31,480 nt of DNA from Sulfurovum sp. Lineage in GTDB: Bacteria > Campylobacterota > Campylobacteria > Campylobacterales > Sulfurovaceae. The stretch lies in contig JAGSGJ010000024.1 in the NCBI GenBank assembly GCA_023955225.1, positions 1 through 31,480 of the forward strand, in the 5' to 3' direction. Shown here in pieces: positions 25,372 to 31,480 of this stretch. Positions within the stretch are counted from its first letter, which is position 1; every line of letters starts with the position of its first letter. The position numbers and the translations under genes were made by a program. Below the pieces are notes generated by a model, which ran no database searches, was not told the origin of the DNA, and worked only from the letters and a program-made list of their open reading frames with translations.

Positions 25372-25841
25372 TAGCTTACCTCCATAATCATATCTTGGCT
25401 TTTTACGATATTTAATCGTTTGTCGATACTTTTCACATCGCTTTCATCAGAGATGATGATAGGAGTGATGATGTCTTTTGCATGTTCACGTATATACGCT
25501 AGATCAACACGAATAATAGGGTCTCCTGCTTTGACCTCATCACCTTCGTTTGCAAGACGTTCAAAACCTTTCCCCTCAAGTGCTACAGTCTCTAGACCAA
25601 TATGTACCATAACTTCTAGATCTTTTGTACTCTTAATACTATACGCATGGTTTGTAGAAAATATTTTTGACACCACTCCATCAATGGGCGCCGTAAATAC
25701 ATTTGACATAGGGATAATTGCTACACCATCTCCTACCATCTTTTGTGAAAACACGTCATCATCAACACTCTCAAGTGCTACAACCTGTCCATCTACAGGT
25801 GACTTGATCTCTCTTACTTTACGTTTTAAAAATCCGAACAT
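25371..25841 (-). CDS. crr: PTS EIIA component, glucose/GlcNAc type
   Basis: A 156-residue cytoplasmic protein of the EIIA-Glc family. It shows SPVDGQVVALESVDDDVFS, MVGDGVAIIP, TNHAYSI with the helper His65, and VMVHIGLETVAL with the phosphorylated His80. ATG at 25841 (MFGFLKRK) is chosen because AAAAGGA precedes it; an open frame reaching 25871 has no ribosome site. It should carry phosphate from HPr to NagE IIB, completing the system encoded on the other strand. Whether it also regulates, as in enterobacteria, cannot be seen. Confidence 0.92.
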   Translation of the reverse strand: MFGFLKRKVREIKSPVDGQVVALESVDDDVFSQKMVGDGVAIIPMSNVFTAPIDGVVSKIFSTNHAYSIKSTKDLEVMVHIGLETVALEGKGFERLANEGDEVKAGDPIIRVDLAYIREHAKDIITPIIISDESDVKSIDKRLNIVKSQDMIMEVS

Positions 25842-25863
25842 ACTTATCCTTTTAGAACGCATA

Positions 25864-25907
25864 TGAAGCAAAGCTCCATATACTACGTTAACACTGTGTT
25901 TGCTTCA
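25864..25907. repeat. Inverted repeat between nagA and crr
   Basis: TGAAGCAAA (25864-25872) and TTTGCTTCA (25899-25907) are perfect 9-bp arms separated by 26 nt. They fill the 75-nt gap between nagA and crr and could form a hairpin that tunes crr expression or RNA processing. Confidence 0.5.
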
Positions 25908-25916
25908 GCAGCAGGC

Positions 25917-27074
25917 TCACGCAAATGAGTTGCTTGCCCTTTTGTACTTTACTTCACCGCTAACTATGGTTGATATAATACTAAAATTTTCATCAAAGAT
26001 GACTATATCTGCATCATAGCCTTCTTTTAGTTGACCTTTATTTACACCCAGTTTAGCTGCAGGTATTTTTGTCGCACTGTTAACAATTTCAACAAGACTC
26101 ATCGAAGTGCATTTCTTCATATTTGACAATGCTTCATTCATCTTCAGAACAGAACCGGCAAGCGTTCCATCTTCCAGTATTGCTTTACCATCGTCTACCT
26201 CAACACTCCTGCCACCCAAATCATACGTTCCACATTTCATACACCCTGCCCGCATAGCATCTGTGATGAGTATGAGCTTCTCTTTTTTGACTTTCTGTAC
26301 CAGTTCAAGGGTTGAGGGGTGAATGTGTACCAGATCTGCGATGATGTCACAGGTCACATCAGAGTCAAACACTGCGCCCACTATGCCAGGTTTTCTGTGA
26401 TGATAAGGGGTCATGGCATTAAACAGATGTGTTGCATGAGAGATACCCCAGGCAAAACTCTTTTGACTCTCTTCATAACTTGCATCAGAATGCCCGATAC
26501 TTAAGATAACATGAGGGTACTCTTTTGTCAATAGCTTTACAAAACCTTCTGCCCCTTCTATTTCAGGTGCCAGTGTCATCATTTTTACTTCTTGCATATA
26601 GTTTTCTATCAGTGCCATATTTGGTGCCTGAACATATTCTTTATCTTGCGCACCATGTTTATCTGCATTGATAAAAGGTCCTTCAAGATGAATGCCAAGA
26701 ACCTGTGCACCGCTGACCTTTGCAGCATGTATTTGAATGTTTTGTAAAGCCTTGTCAATATCTTCACCTGACATCGTCATGGTCGTAGCCAAAAAAGAAG
26801 TGGTCCCTGTTTGAAGAAGGATTGAAGAGATCGTTTCCAATGCATCAGGTGTGGCATCCATGACGTCTGCACCGCCACTTCCATGTATATGTAGATCAAT
26901 AAACCCTGCACTGACATAAGCACCATTAGCATTTATGATTTCAATATCTGCAAGATCTATCTCATCTACAATATTGACAATCTTATGATCAAATAAAAGC
27001 ACTTTGCTTTCGATGATCTCATCATTTAAAAATATTTTTGCATTGATGATAGCTTTCATATTCTTATTCATCAT
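25917..27074 (-). CDS. nagA: N-acetylglucosamine-6-phosphate deacetylase
   Basis: A 385-residue amidohydrolase. Metal and catalytic residues are in place: FIDLHIHG (His62, His64), HLEGPF (Glu131), SIGHSDA (His195), SHATHLFNAM (His216) and LITDAMRA (Asp272). It removes acetate from GlcNAc-6-P to give GlcN-6-P, the step after NagE import. ATG at 27074 overlaps the acyl-CoA synthetase end by 11 nt; ATG at 27059 (MKAIIN) is an alternative start with a weaker ribosome site. nagB is not in the window. Confidence 0.93.
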   Translation of the reverse strand: MMNKNMKAIINAKIFLNDEIIESKVLLFDHKIVNIVDEIDLADIEIINANGAYVSAGFIDLHIHGSGGADVMDATPDALETISSILLQTGTTSFLATTMTMSGEDIDKALQNIQIHAAKVSGAQVLGIHLEGPFINADKHGAQDKEYVQAPNMALIENYMQEVKMMTLAPEIEGAEGFVKLLTKEYPHVILSIGHSDASYEESQKSFAWGISHATHLFNAMTPYHHRKPGIVGAVFDSDVTCDIIADLVHIHPSTLELVQKVKKEKLILITDAMRAGCMKCGTYDLGGRSVEVDDGKAILEDGTLAGSVLKMNEALSNMKKCTSMSLVEIVNSATKIPAAKLGVNKGQLKEGYDADIVIFDENFSIISTIVSGEVKYKRASNSFA

Positions 27075-28608
27075 CCCGGAGACTCTCTTTTAGTGCACGC
27101 TTTAGTACTTTGCCTGTGGCATTTTTAGGTAGCTCTGGAATCACATGTATCTGTTTGGGTATTTTATAGTTTGCAAGTTGCTCTCTCATATACTTTTTTA
27201 AACCTGTTTCATCAAGTGTCTCTACACCCTCTTCAAGCTCTATATACACAACAGGTACTTCTCCACTCTTTTCATCAACTATACCAATGACAGCGGATGC
27301 ACCTACTCCGGCAAAGACATCTATGACTTCTTCTATCTCGCGAGGATAAATATTGCTACCTTTTGAAATGATAAGATCTTTTTTTCTGTCTACAATGAAC
27401 AAAAATCCTTCATCATCCATATACCCTACATCACCCGTAAGTAACCAACCATTGATAATGGTCTCATCTGTTGCCGTAGGACGGTTCAGGTACCCTTGCA
27501 TCACATTATCACCTTTAACGATGATATCACCTATAGAACCGCGATGTACCTCATTCATATCTTCATCTACAATTTTCATCTCGTAGCCATACAGTGCAGT
27601 ACCGACAGAGCCCGCCTTCTGTTTTTTGAAAGTATTCATAGATACAGCGGGACTTGCTTCACTCAGTCCATACCCTTCGAGTAACGTTGCTCGTTTAAAC
27701 TTTTTTGCCATTGCATCAAGTGTTTTAGGCTGTAAGGCTGCTGCACCAGAAATAAATGCACGTAGATTGTTAAACCACATAAAATACCATGGAAGTTTTG
27801 CTTTAGCTAAAGCATTGTAGACATCAGGGATACCAAAAAAGAGTGTTACTCGCTTGAGTAATGTTTGTTTAAAGATATTTGAAAAAGGTTGGATCGATTT
27901 GATGATCACTATACTCATCCCTACATACATAGGAAGCATGATCGCTATGGTAAAAGTAAAAGAGTGGAACATCGGTAAAAAAACAATTCCTCTGTCTCTA
28001 GGTGTCACCTTGATCGTCATCGCACCAGAACGTCCGTTTGAAAAGATGTTTTTATGACTTAACATAGCCCCTTTAGGTTTGCCTGTTGTACCAGAAGTAT
28101 AGATGATGACCGCAGTGTCTTCCAATGCTGTAGGAGTATGTGCTACAGATAACTCTGTTTTTAACGCTTCATCAAAAGAGTAATGCTGTTCTCCCTGAAA
28201 ACTGTTGTCCCCTTCCCAAACAATAAATCTGCATAGGTTAGTTGTTTTACTGCTGTTGACAACCTTGTCATGAATAGCAGAGGCAACAAGTACCGAAGAA
28301 CCACTGTCTTCTAAAATATATGTCAGTTCATCTTCTTTCAGAAAGGTATTGATAGGTACAACAATAGCCCCTAACTTTGAGGCAGCAAAGATCGTATAGA
28401 TAAATTCAGGAGAGTTACGTAAAAAAAATGCGATTTTGTCACCTTTCTTTACGCCTTTGTCCGCAAGAAAAGCAGCCAGTTTATCTACCGCTACTAAAAT
28501 ATCTCCATAGGTGATCTTCTCATCATCCACAAAAAGCGCAACTTTTTTCTTACGCTTTTTTGCCTGAAAGGTTATGAGTTCATAAAAGTTATTAAACTTG
28601 TAATCCAT
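27064..28608 (-). CDS. Acyl-CoA synthetase, AMP-forming (FadD-like)
   Basis: A 514-residue member of the ANL superfamily. The ATP-binding loop TSGTTGKPKG is at residues 171-180, followed by GYGLSEASPAVS, GWLLTGDVGYMDDEGF, the hinge DRKKDLIISKGSNIYP, and the C-terminal lysine Lys500 in NATGK. It activates a carboxylic acid to acyl-AMP and then acyl-CoA. The upstream FadL-like porin gene, one base away, favours a fatty acid or other hydrophobic acid as substrate. Chain length is not visible. Confidence 0.88.
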   Translation of the reverse strand: MDYKFNNFYELITFQAKKRKKKVALFVDDEKITYGDILVAVDKLAAFLADKGVKKGDKIAFFLRNSPEFIYTIFAASKLGAIVVPINTFLKEDELTYILEDSGSSVLVASAIHDKVVNSSKTTNLCRFIVWEGDNSFQGEQHYSFDEALKTELSVAHTPTALEDTAVIIYTSGTTGKPKGAMLSHKNIFSNGRSGAMTIKVTPRDRGIVFLPMFHSFTFTIAIMLPMYVGMSIVIIKSIQPFSNIFKQTLLKRVTLFFGIPDVYNALAKAKLPWYFMWFNNLRAFISGAAALQPKTLDAMAKKFKRATLLEGYGLSEASPAVSMNTFKKQKAGSVGTALYGYEMKIVDEDMNEVHRGSIGDIIVKGDNVMQGYLNRPTATDETIINGWLLTGDVGYMDDEGFLFIVDRKKDLIISKGSNIYPREIEEVIDVFAGVGASAVIGIVDEKSGEVPVVYIELEEGVETLDETGLKKYMREQLANYKIPKQIHVIPELPKNATGKVLKRALKESLRDDE

Positions 28609-28609
28609 C

Positions 28610-29893
28610 TTAATACTCGTACGCTATGCCTACAGTAGTTAAGTATGCACCACCTTCGTGAAAGCTACCTCCAGCATTAAGTAATGATGTAGAATCATCA
28701 TGTGCTCCAGGGACTAAAGAAATTGATTCTTTACTATCATAAAGGAATGCTGCTCCCCAAGAGAGATTTTCTGTCTGTTGATATCTGAATCCCATGGAAA
28801 ATATTTTAGCATCACTGTCTGGAAGTTCAAATCCTAATGTTTCAACAGGGGCAGGTGTTTCATCAATAGCAAACCCCATCATAGCTGTAATCTTGTTATC
28901 CATTTTAATAGTTGCACCTAGTCTAAAAGTATCAGTATCTTTCCAATTTTTTGCTTTCGGTAAATCAAAAGCACCAATTAAAACATCGCGGTAAGGGTTA
29001 TCATCAATGGCTCGATCATAATTAAAATCTAATGTTTCATACTCTGACCAATAAGTTCTCTCATAATTAAACTCTAATGTAAATTTATCATTCCATGTTT
29101 TTGAAATCGCTATATTAAGTGCTGCAGGTAATGGCACTGTAACATCAGCACCATATTCAGGGTCTACCGTTCCATCATATGACAATGTTGCTGTACCTTC
29201 TTCCGTTAAATCAATATTGGAACGATATGTCACAGCTAAATTTATATCACTTGTCGGCTTATACGCTAAGGCCAAATTGTATCCAAACTCAAAGGTATCT
29301 CCTTCCATATCACGTGAAATTGCATAAGGAATAGGTGAAGATGGAACAGCATTAGCTTCTGTTGAATCACTTTTTACAACCCCCTCACTATAAATCAGTC
29401 TTAATCCGGCACCAATACTCAAATTATCTGAAATCTTATATGACATACTTGGATTTAACTCTATTACTTTTAAGGTAAATTCTTCCGCTGACGCTTTTTG
29501 AAATATTGATGGTGTTTCCCATCTTTTTGTCAGTCCCCCCGGTGCAACCATACTCACACCCCATCTAAAATCTCCTATAGGTTTGGCAACATAATGGAAA
29601 AATGGAATTGGGAGATCTTCTACTTCGGACTCACCTGATAAAGGGCCATAGCTATACACATTCTCTGGCAAATGCGCTAATGTTAAACCACCTTCTACAT
29701 AACTTTTACTCTCATCCATGAAACTCATATTTGCAGGGTTATAATAGTTTGTGTCTGCTCCTGTAGTATGTGCTACATAGGCTGCTCCCAATGCCATTGA
29801 ATTAAGTGATTGCTCCGGAATTTTATATCCCCCTGCGATGACAACTGAACTTGCTACTACAATCAGTGCTAAATCTTTTACCATTCTCCCCAC
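28610..29893 (-). CDS. FadL/OmpP1-family outer membrane transporter
   Basis: A 427-residue beta-barrel protein. The start is GTG at 29893 with AGGGAG seven bases upstream; the next ATG at 29884 has its purine-rich stretch too close, and the open frame farther upstream overlaps nfo and looks non-coding. Residues 1-20 are a signal peptide (basic start, then LALIVVASSVVIA). The N-terminal hatch includes the NPA motif at 52-54 (NYYNPANM), diagnostic of FadL. The rest shows alternating amphipathic strands, and the protein ends with aromatic YEY. It would pass long-chain fatty acids or other hydrophobic compounds across the outer membrane. Confidence 0.88.
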   Translation of the reverse strand: MGRMVKDLALIVVASSVVIAGGYKIPEQSLNSMALGAAYVAHTTGADTNYYNPANMSFMDESKSYVEGGLTLAHLPENVYSYGPLSGESEVEDLPIPFFHYVAKPIGDFRWGVSMVAPGGLTKRWETPSIFQKASAEEFTLKVIELNPSMSYKISDNLSIGAGLRLIYSEGVVKSDSTEANAVPSSPIPYAISRDMEGDTFEFGYNLALAYKPTSDINLAVTYRSNIDLTEEGTATLSYDGTVDPEYGADVTVPLPAALNIAISKTWNDKFTLEFNYERTYWSEYETLDFNYDRAIDDNPYRDVLIGAFDLPKAKNWKDTDTFRLGATIKMDNKITAMMGFAIDETPAPVETLGFELPDSDAKIFSMGFRYQQTENLSWGAAFLYDSKESISLVPGAHDDSTSLLNAGGSFHEGGAYLTTVGIAYEY

Positions 29894-29915
29894 TATTCTT
29901 CTCCCTATTTCAAAT

Positions 29916-30809
29916 TTAATTTTCAAGCAAAGCATACAACGCTCTGATCTCTTCTGCCCAGATCGACTCATCAATGGTTTCCAAGATAAGTGGTATGTCA
30001 TCCATACGCGAGTCATTCATAATGAATTTAAAGGCATCCCATCCGATCTCTCCCTGACCTAATGAGTGATGTCTATCCACACGAGAGCCTAAAGGTGGCT
30101 TAGAATCATTAATGTGCATTCCCATCAAGTACTCTCTTCCTACTACTTTATCAAAACTGTTCCATGTTTCATCATAGGTTTCCCTAGTGCGGATGTCATA
30201 CCCTGCTGTAAACATGTGACAGGTATCAATGCAAACGCCTACTCGACTTTTGTCTTCTACCTTATCTATGATATGTGCCAAATGTTCAAATTTATACCCA
30301 AGGTTGGAACCTTGTCCTGCTGTATTTTCAATGACAAGTTTCACATTTGAATCTGGGGTTGCTTCAATGGCTCTGTTAAGTGACTCTCCTATAACATCCA
30401 AACATCCCAATTCGGCCTGCATAAGCTTATCCATATACTCTGGGTCTTTTTTAGAGAGCTTTGTCAAATGAGACCCTGGGTGAAAGTTAAGTCTATCAAG
30501 CCCTAAAATACGACAACGTTCCAATTCATCTATAAACGCATCTCTTGATTTCTCAAGTTTTTCAACTTCGGGATGTCCAAGATTAATGAGGTAAGAGTCA
30601 TGGGGCAAAATGTGTTTAGGCAAAATACCGGAAGCTTCAAGATTTTTCTGAAAAGCGTCTATCGTTTTTGTCTCTAAAGGTTTTGCTACCCACTGTCTTT
30701 GGTTTTTAGTAAAAAGTGCAAATGCTTTTGCTCCTATAGCCATAGCATTAAGTGGTGCATTATCTACACCTCCGCTTGCACTTACATGTGCTCCGACAAA
30801 TTTTGCCAT
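29916..30809 (-). CDS. nfo: Deoxyribonuclease IV (AP endonuclease)
   Basis: A 297-residue TIM-barrel endonuclease IV. The zinc-binding signatures are complete: HDSYLINLG, NFHPGSH, VIENTAGQGSNLG, GVCIDTCHMFTAGYD, MHINDSKPPLGSRVDRH and ILETID. It cuts DNA at abasic sites in base excision repair. ATG at 30809 is preferred, with TAAGG six bases upstream; TTG two codons earlier would be poorer. It lies between a lipoprotein gene (8-nt gap) and the FadL-like gene (22-nt gap). Confidence 0.96.
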   Translation of the reverse strand: MAKFVGAHVSASGGVDNAPLNAMAIGAKAFALFTKNQRQWVAKPLETKTIDAFQKNLEASGILPKHILPHDSYLINLGHPEVEKLEKSRDAFIDELERCRILGLDRLNFHPGSHLTKLSKKDPEYMDKLMQAELGCLDVIGESLNRAIEATPDSNVKLVIENTAGQGSNLGYKFEHLAHIIDKVEDKSRVGVCIDTCHMFTAGYDIRTRETYDETWNSFDKVVGREYLMGMHINDSKPPLGSRVDRHHSLGQGEIGWDAFKFIMNDSRMDDIPLILETIDESIWAEEIRALYALLEN

Positions 30810-30817
30810 CTTCAACC

Positions 30818-31306
30818 TTAGTATTGTTTTTTGACTTTTATATCTATTGTATTGATTGTATCACGGAAAATAATTTCATTCTTTAAAACACTATAATCGA
30901 TGTTATATTTATCTTTTTTTAGTATTTTTTGTGTAAACCCGGTACCCTTTTTTTCTAACCCAACACCATTAAACAGAGGTTTTCCTCTAAATATATTTTC
31001 CAGTATATCCTCTGGATACATACGATTTAACACTTCTTTGTTGAAAGCACTTTTACTCATACATGCCAGAAGACTCAGGCAGACAGATGTCTCAGAGATC
31101 TCTAAAGACATCAAGGCCTGACCACTCCCGTAGATCTCGACTTTTATCTCTTCTTCATTTTCATAGATAAACCCCATATCTGCATATCTTAAGGTAGGTG
31201 TTTTAAACATGATAAATGCAGAATTTTGTTCGACATATTCTTTAGGTACACAGGCATTCACAAGAAAACTTATGATCAAAATTGAAACTGTTCTTTTAAA
31301 ATTCAT
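30818..31306 (-). CDS. Lipoprotein of unknown function
   Basis: A 162-residue protein with an N-terminal lipoprotein signal: MNFKRTVSILIISFLVNAC, where LVNAC is the lipobox and Cys19 the lipid site. The mature part is a mix of predicted strands and helices with Cys72 and Cys78 as possible disulfide partners. I recognise no family. ATG at 31306 has AAGGA eight bases upstream and a TATAAT promoter about 25 nt upstream, so it is probably the first gene of the run to crr. Confidence 0.75.
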   Translation of the reverse strand: MNFKRTVSILIISFLVNACVPKEYVEQNSAFIMFKTPTLRYADMGFIYENEEEIKVEIYGSGQALMSLEISETSVCLSLLACMSKSAFNKEVLNRMYPEDILENIFRGKPLFNGVGLEKKGTGFTQKILKKDKYNIDYSVLKNEIIFRDTINTIDIKVKKQY

Positions 31307-31330
31307 TTATTTTTTCCTTATTTTAGATAA

Positions 31331-31336
31331 ATTATA
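31331..31336 (-). promoter_or_regulatory. -10 hexamer TATAAT of the lipoprotein-nfo-fadL-nagA-crr run
   Basis: The minus strand reads TATAAT at 31336-31331, about 24 nt before the lipoprotein start, in an AT-rich context (TTAAAA lies near the -35 position). The position gives a short leader containing the AAGGA ribosome site. Confidence 0.5.
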
Positions 31337-31370
31337 CACTATCTTAAGAGATTTTTAAGCACCCGGTCTA

Positions 31371-31376
31371 TATAAT
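31371..31376 (+). promoter_or_regulatory. -10 hexamer TATAAT of the tRNA-Glu gene
   Basis: TATAAT ends 20 nt before the tRNA, the expected spacing for a start just upstream of the mature 5' end. No clear -35 is visible. Confidence 0.6.
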
Positions 31377-31396
31377 GCCATCCACAAGTTGCAGAT

Positions 31397-31471
31397 GGCC
31401 CCATCGTCTAGCGGTTAGGATCCATGGTTTTCATCCATGTTACAGGAGTTCAAGTCTCCTTGGGGTCACCA
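31397..31471 (+). tRNA. tRNA-Glu (anticodon TTC)
   Basis: A 75-nt cloverleaf can be drawn: acceptor GGCCCCA with TGGGGTC, D arm GTCTAGCGGTTAGGAT, anticodon stem CATGG/CCATG with loop TTTTCAT giving anticodon TTC (reads GAA/GAG), T arm AGGAG-TTCAAGT-CTCCT, discriminator A and an encoded CCA. It may begin a tRNA cluster continuing past the window. Confidence 0.95.
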
Positions 31472-31480
31472 TTTTACAAC

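Noticed and set aside
29884..30016. N-terminal extension of the FadL-like protein into nfo
   Set aside because: It would overlap nfo by 101 nt, looks non-coding, and hides the signal peptide; GTG at 29893 with AGGGAG fits.
1..31480. Mobile elements, CRISPR arrays, toxin-antitoxin or phage-defence genes
   Set aside because: No transposase, integrase, regularly spaced repeats or recognisable defence domains were seen; the AAA+ gene alone does not justify a defence call.

Overview
The window looks like chromosomal DNA of a Campylobacterota (Epsilonproteobacteria) bacterium, probably near Sulfurovum/Sulfurimonas. This is inferred from moderately AT-rich DNA, a complex I cluster without NuoE and NuoF but with a small HP1264/Cj1575c-like protein, and an FqrB-type flavodoxin reductase close in sequence to Helicobacter HP1164 as remembered. 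No insertion sequences, CRISPR arrays, integrases or rRNA were seen. The window is almost fully coding.

Layout. 1-901 (minus): the start of a UbiA-type prenyltransferase gene and a phosphatidylserine synthase-like gene. 1046-1954 (plus): miaA, ending at two tandem hairpins shared with the convergent nuo cluster. 2014-18110 (minus): complex I in two blocks, nuoABCD plus the small nuoE-position gene (18110-14853), and a NuoG-like paralog with nuoGHIJKLMN (13366-2014). Between the blocks, on the opposite strand, sits fqrB (13669-14685). 18394-20083: a membrane-anchored rhodanese (plus) converging with a zinc-ribbon membrane protein (minus). 20125-21858 (minus): an AAA+ ATPase. 21889-25242 (plus): an operator-like dyad array, a 28-codon leader-like ORF, an HPr-enzyme I fusion and a NagE-like GlcNAc permease (EIICB). 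31306-25276 (minus): a tightly packed run of lipoprotein, nfo, FadL-like porin, acyl-CoA synthetase, nagA, crr (EIIA) and a 31-aa membrane ORF. 31397-31471 (plus): tRNA-Glu(TTC).

How it works together. Complex I here lacks the NADH-binding NuoF. Its input arm appears to be built from NuoG, a second Fe-S-free NuoG-like protein and the small HP1264-like protein. An NADPH/flavodoxin-type oxidoreductase lies inside the locus, which fits electron entry from reduced flavodoxin or ferredoxin. NuoG keeps all eight cysteines of a 2[4Fe-4S] ferredoxin-like domain, one cluster more than textbook NuoG. The PTS genes form a complete phosphorelay (PEP to EI His273, HPr His25, EIIA His80, IIB Cys402, then GlcNAc), followed by NagA. 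No nagB lies in the window, so GlcN-6-P may go to cell wall synthesis or to a nagB elsewhere.

Points most worth checking: the modified complex I input module with embedded fqrB; the 31-aa ORF after crr with a perfect Shine-Dalgarno; the TATACT/AGTATA operator array with a leader ORF before the PTS genes; and the AAA+ ATPase/zinc-ribbon membrane protein pair. All calls come from reading the sequence without database searches.
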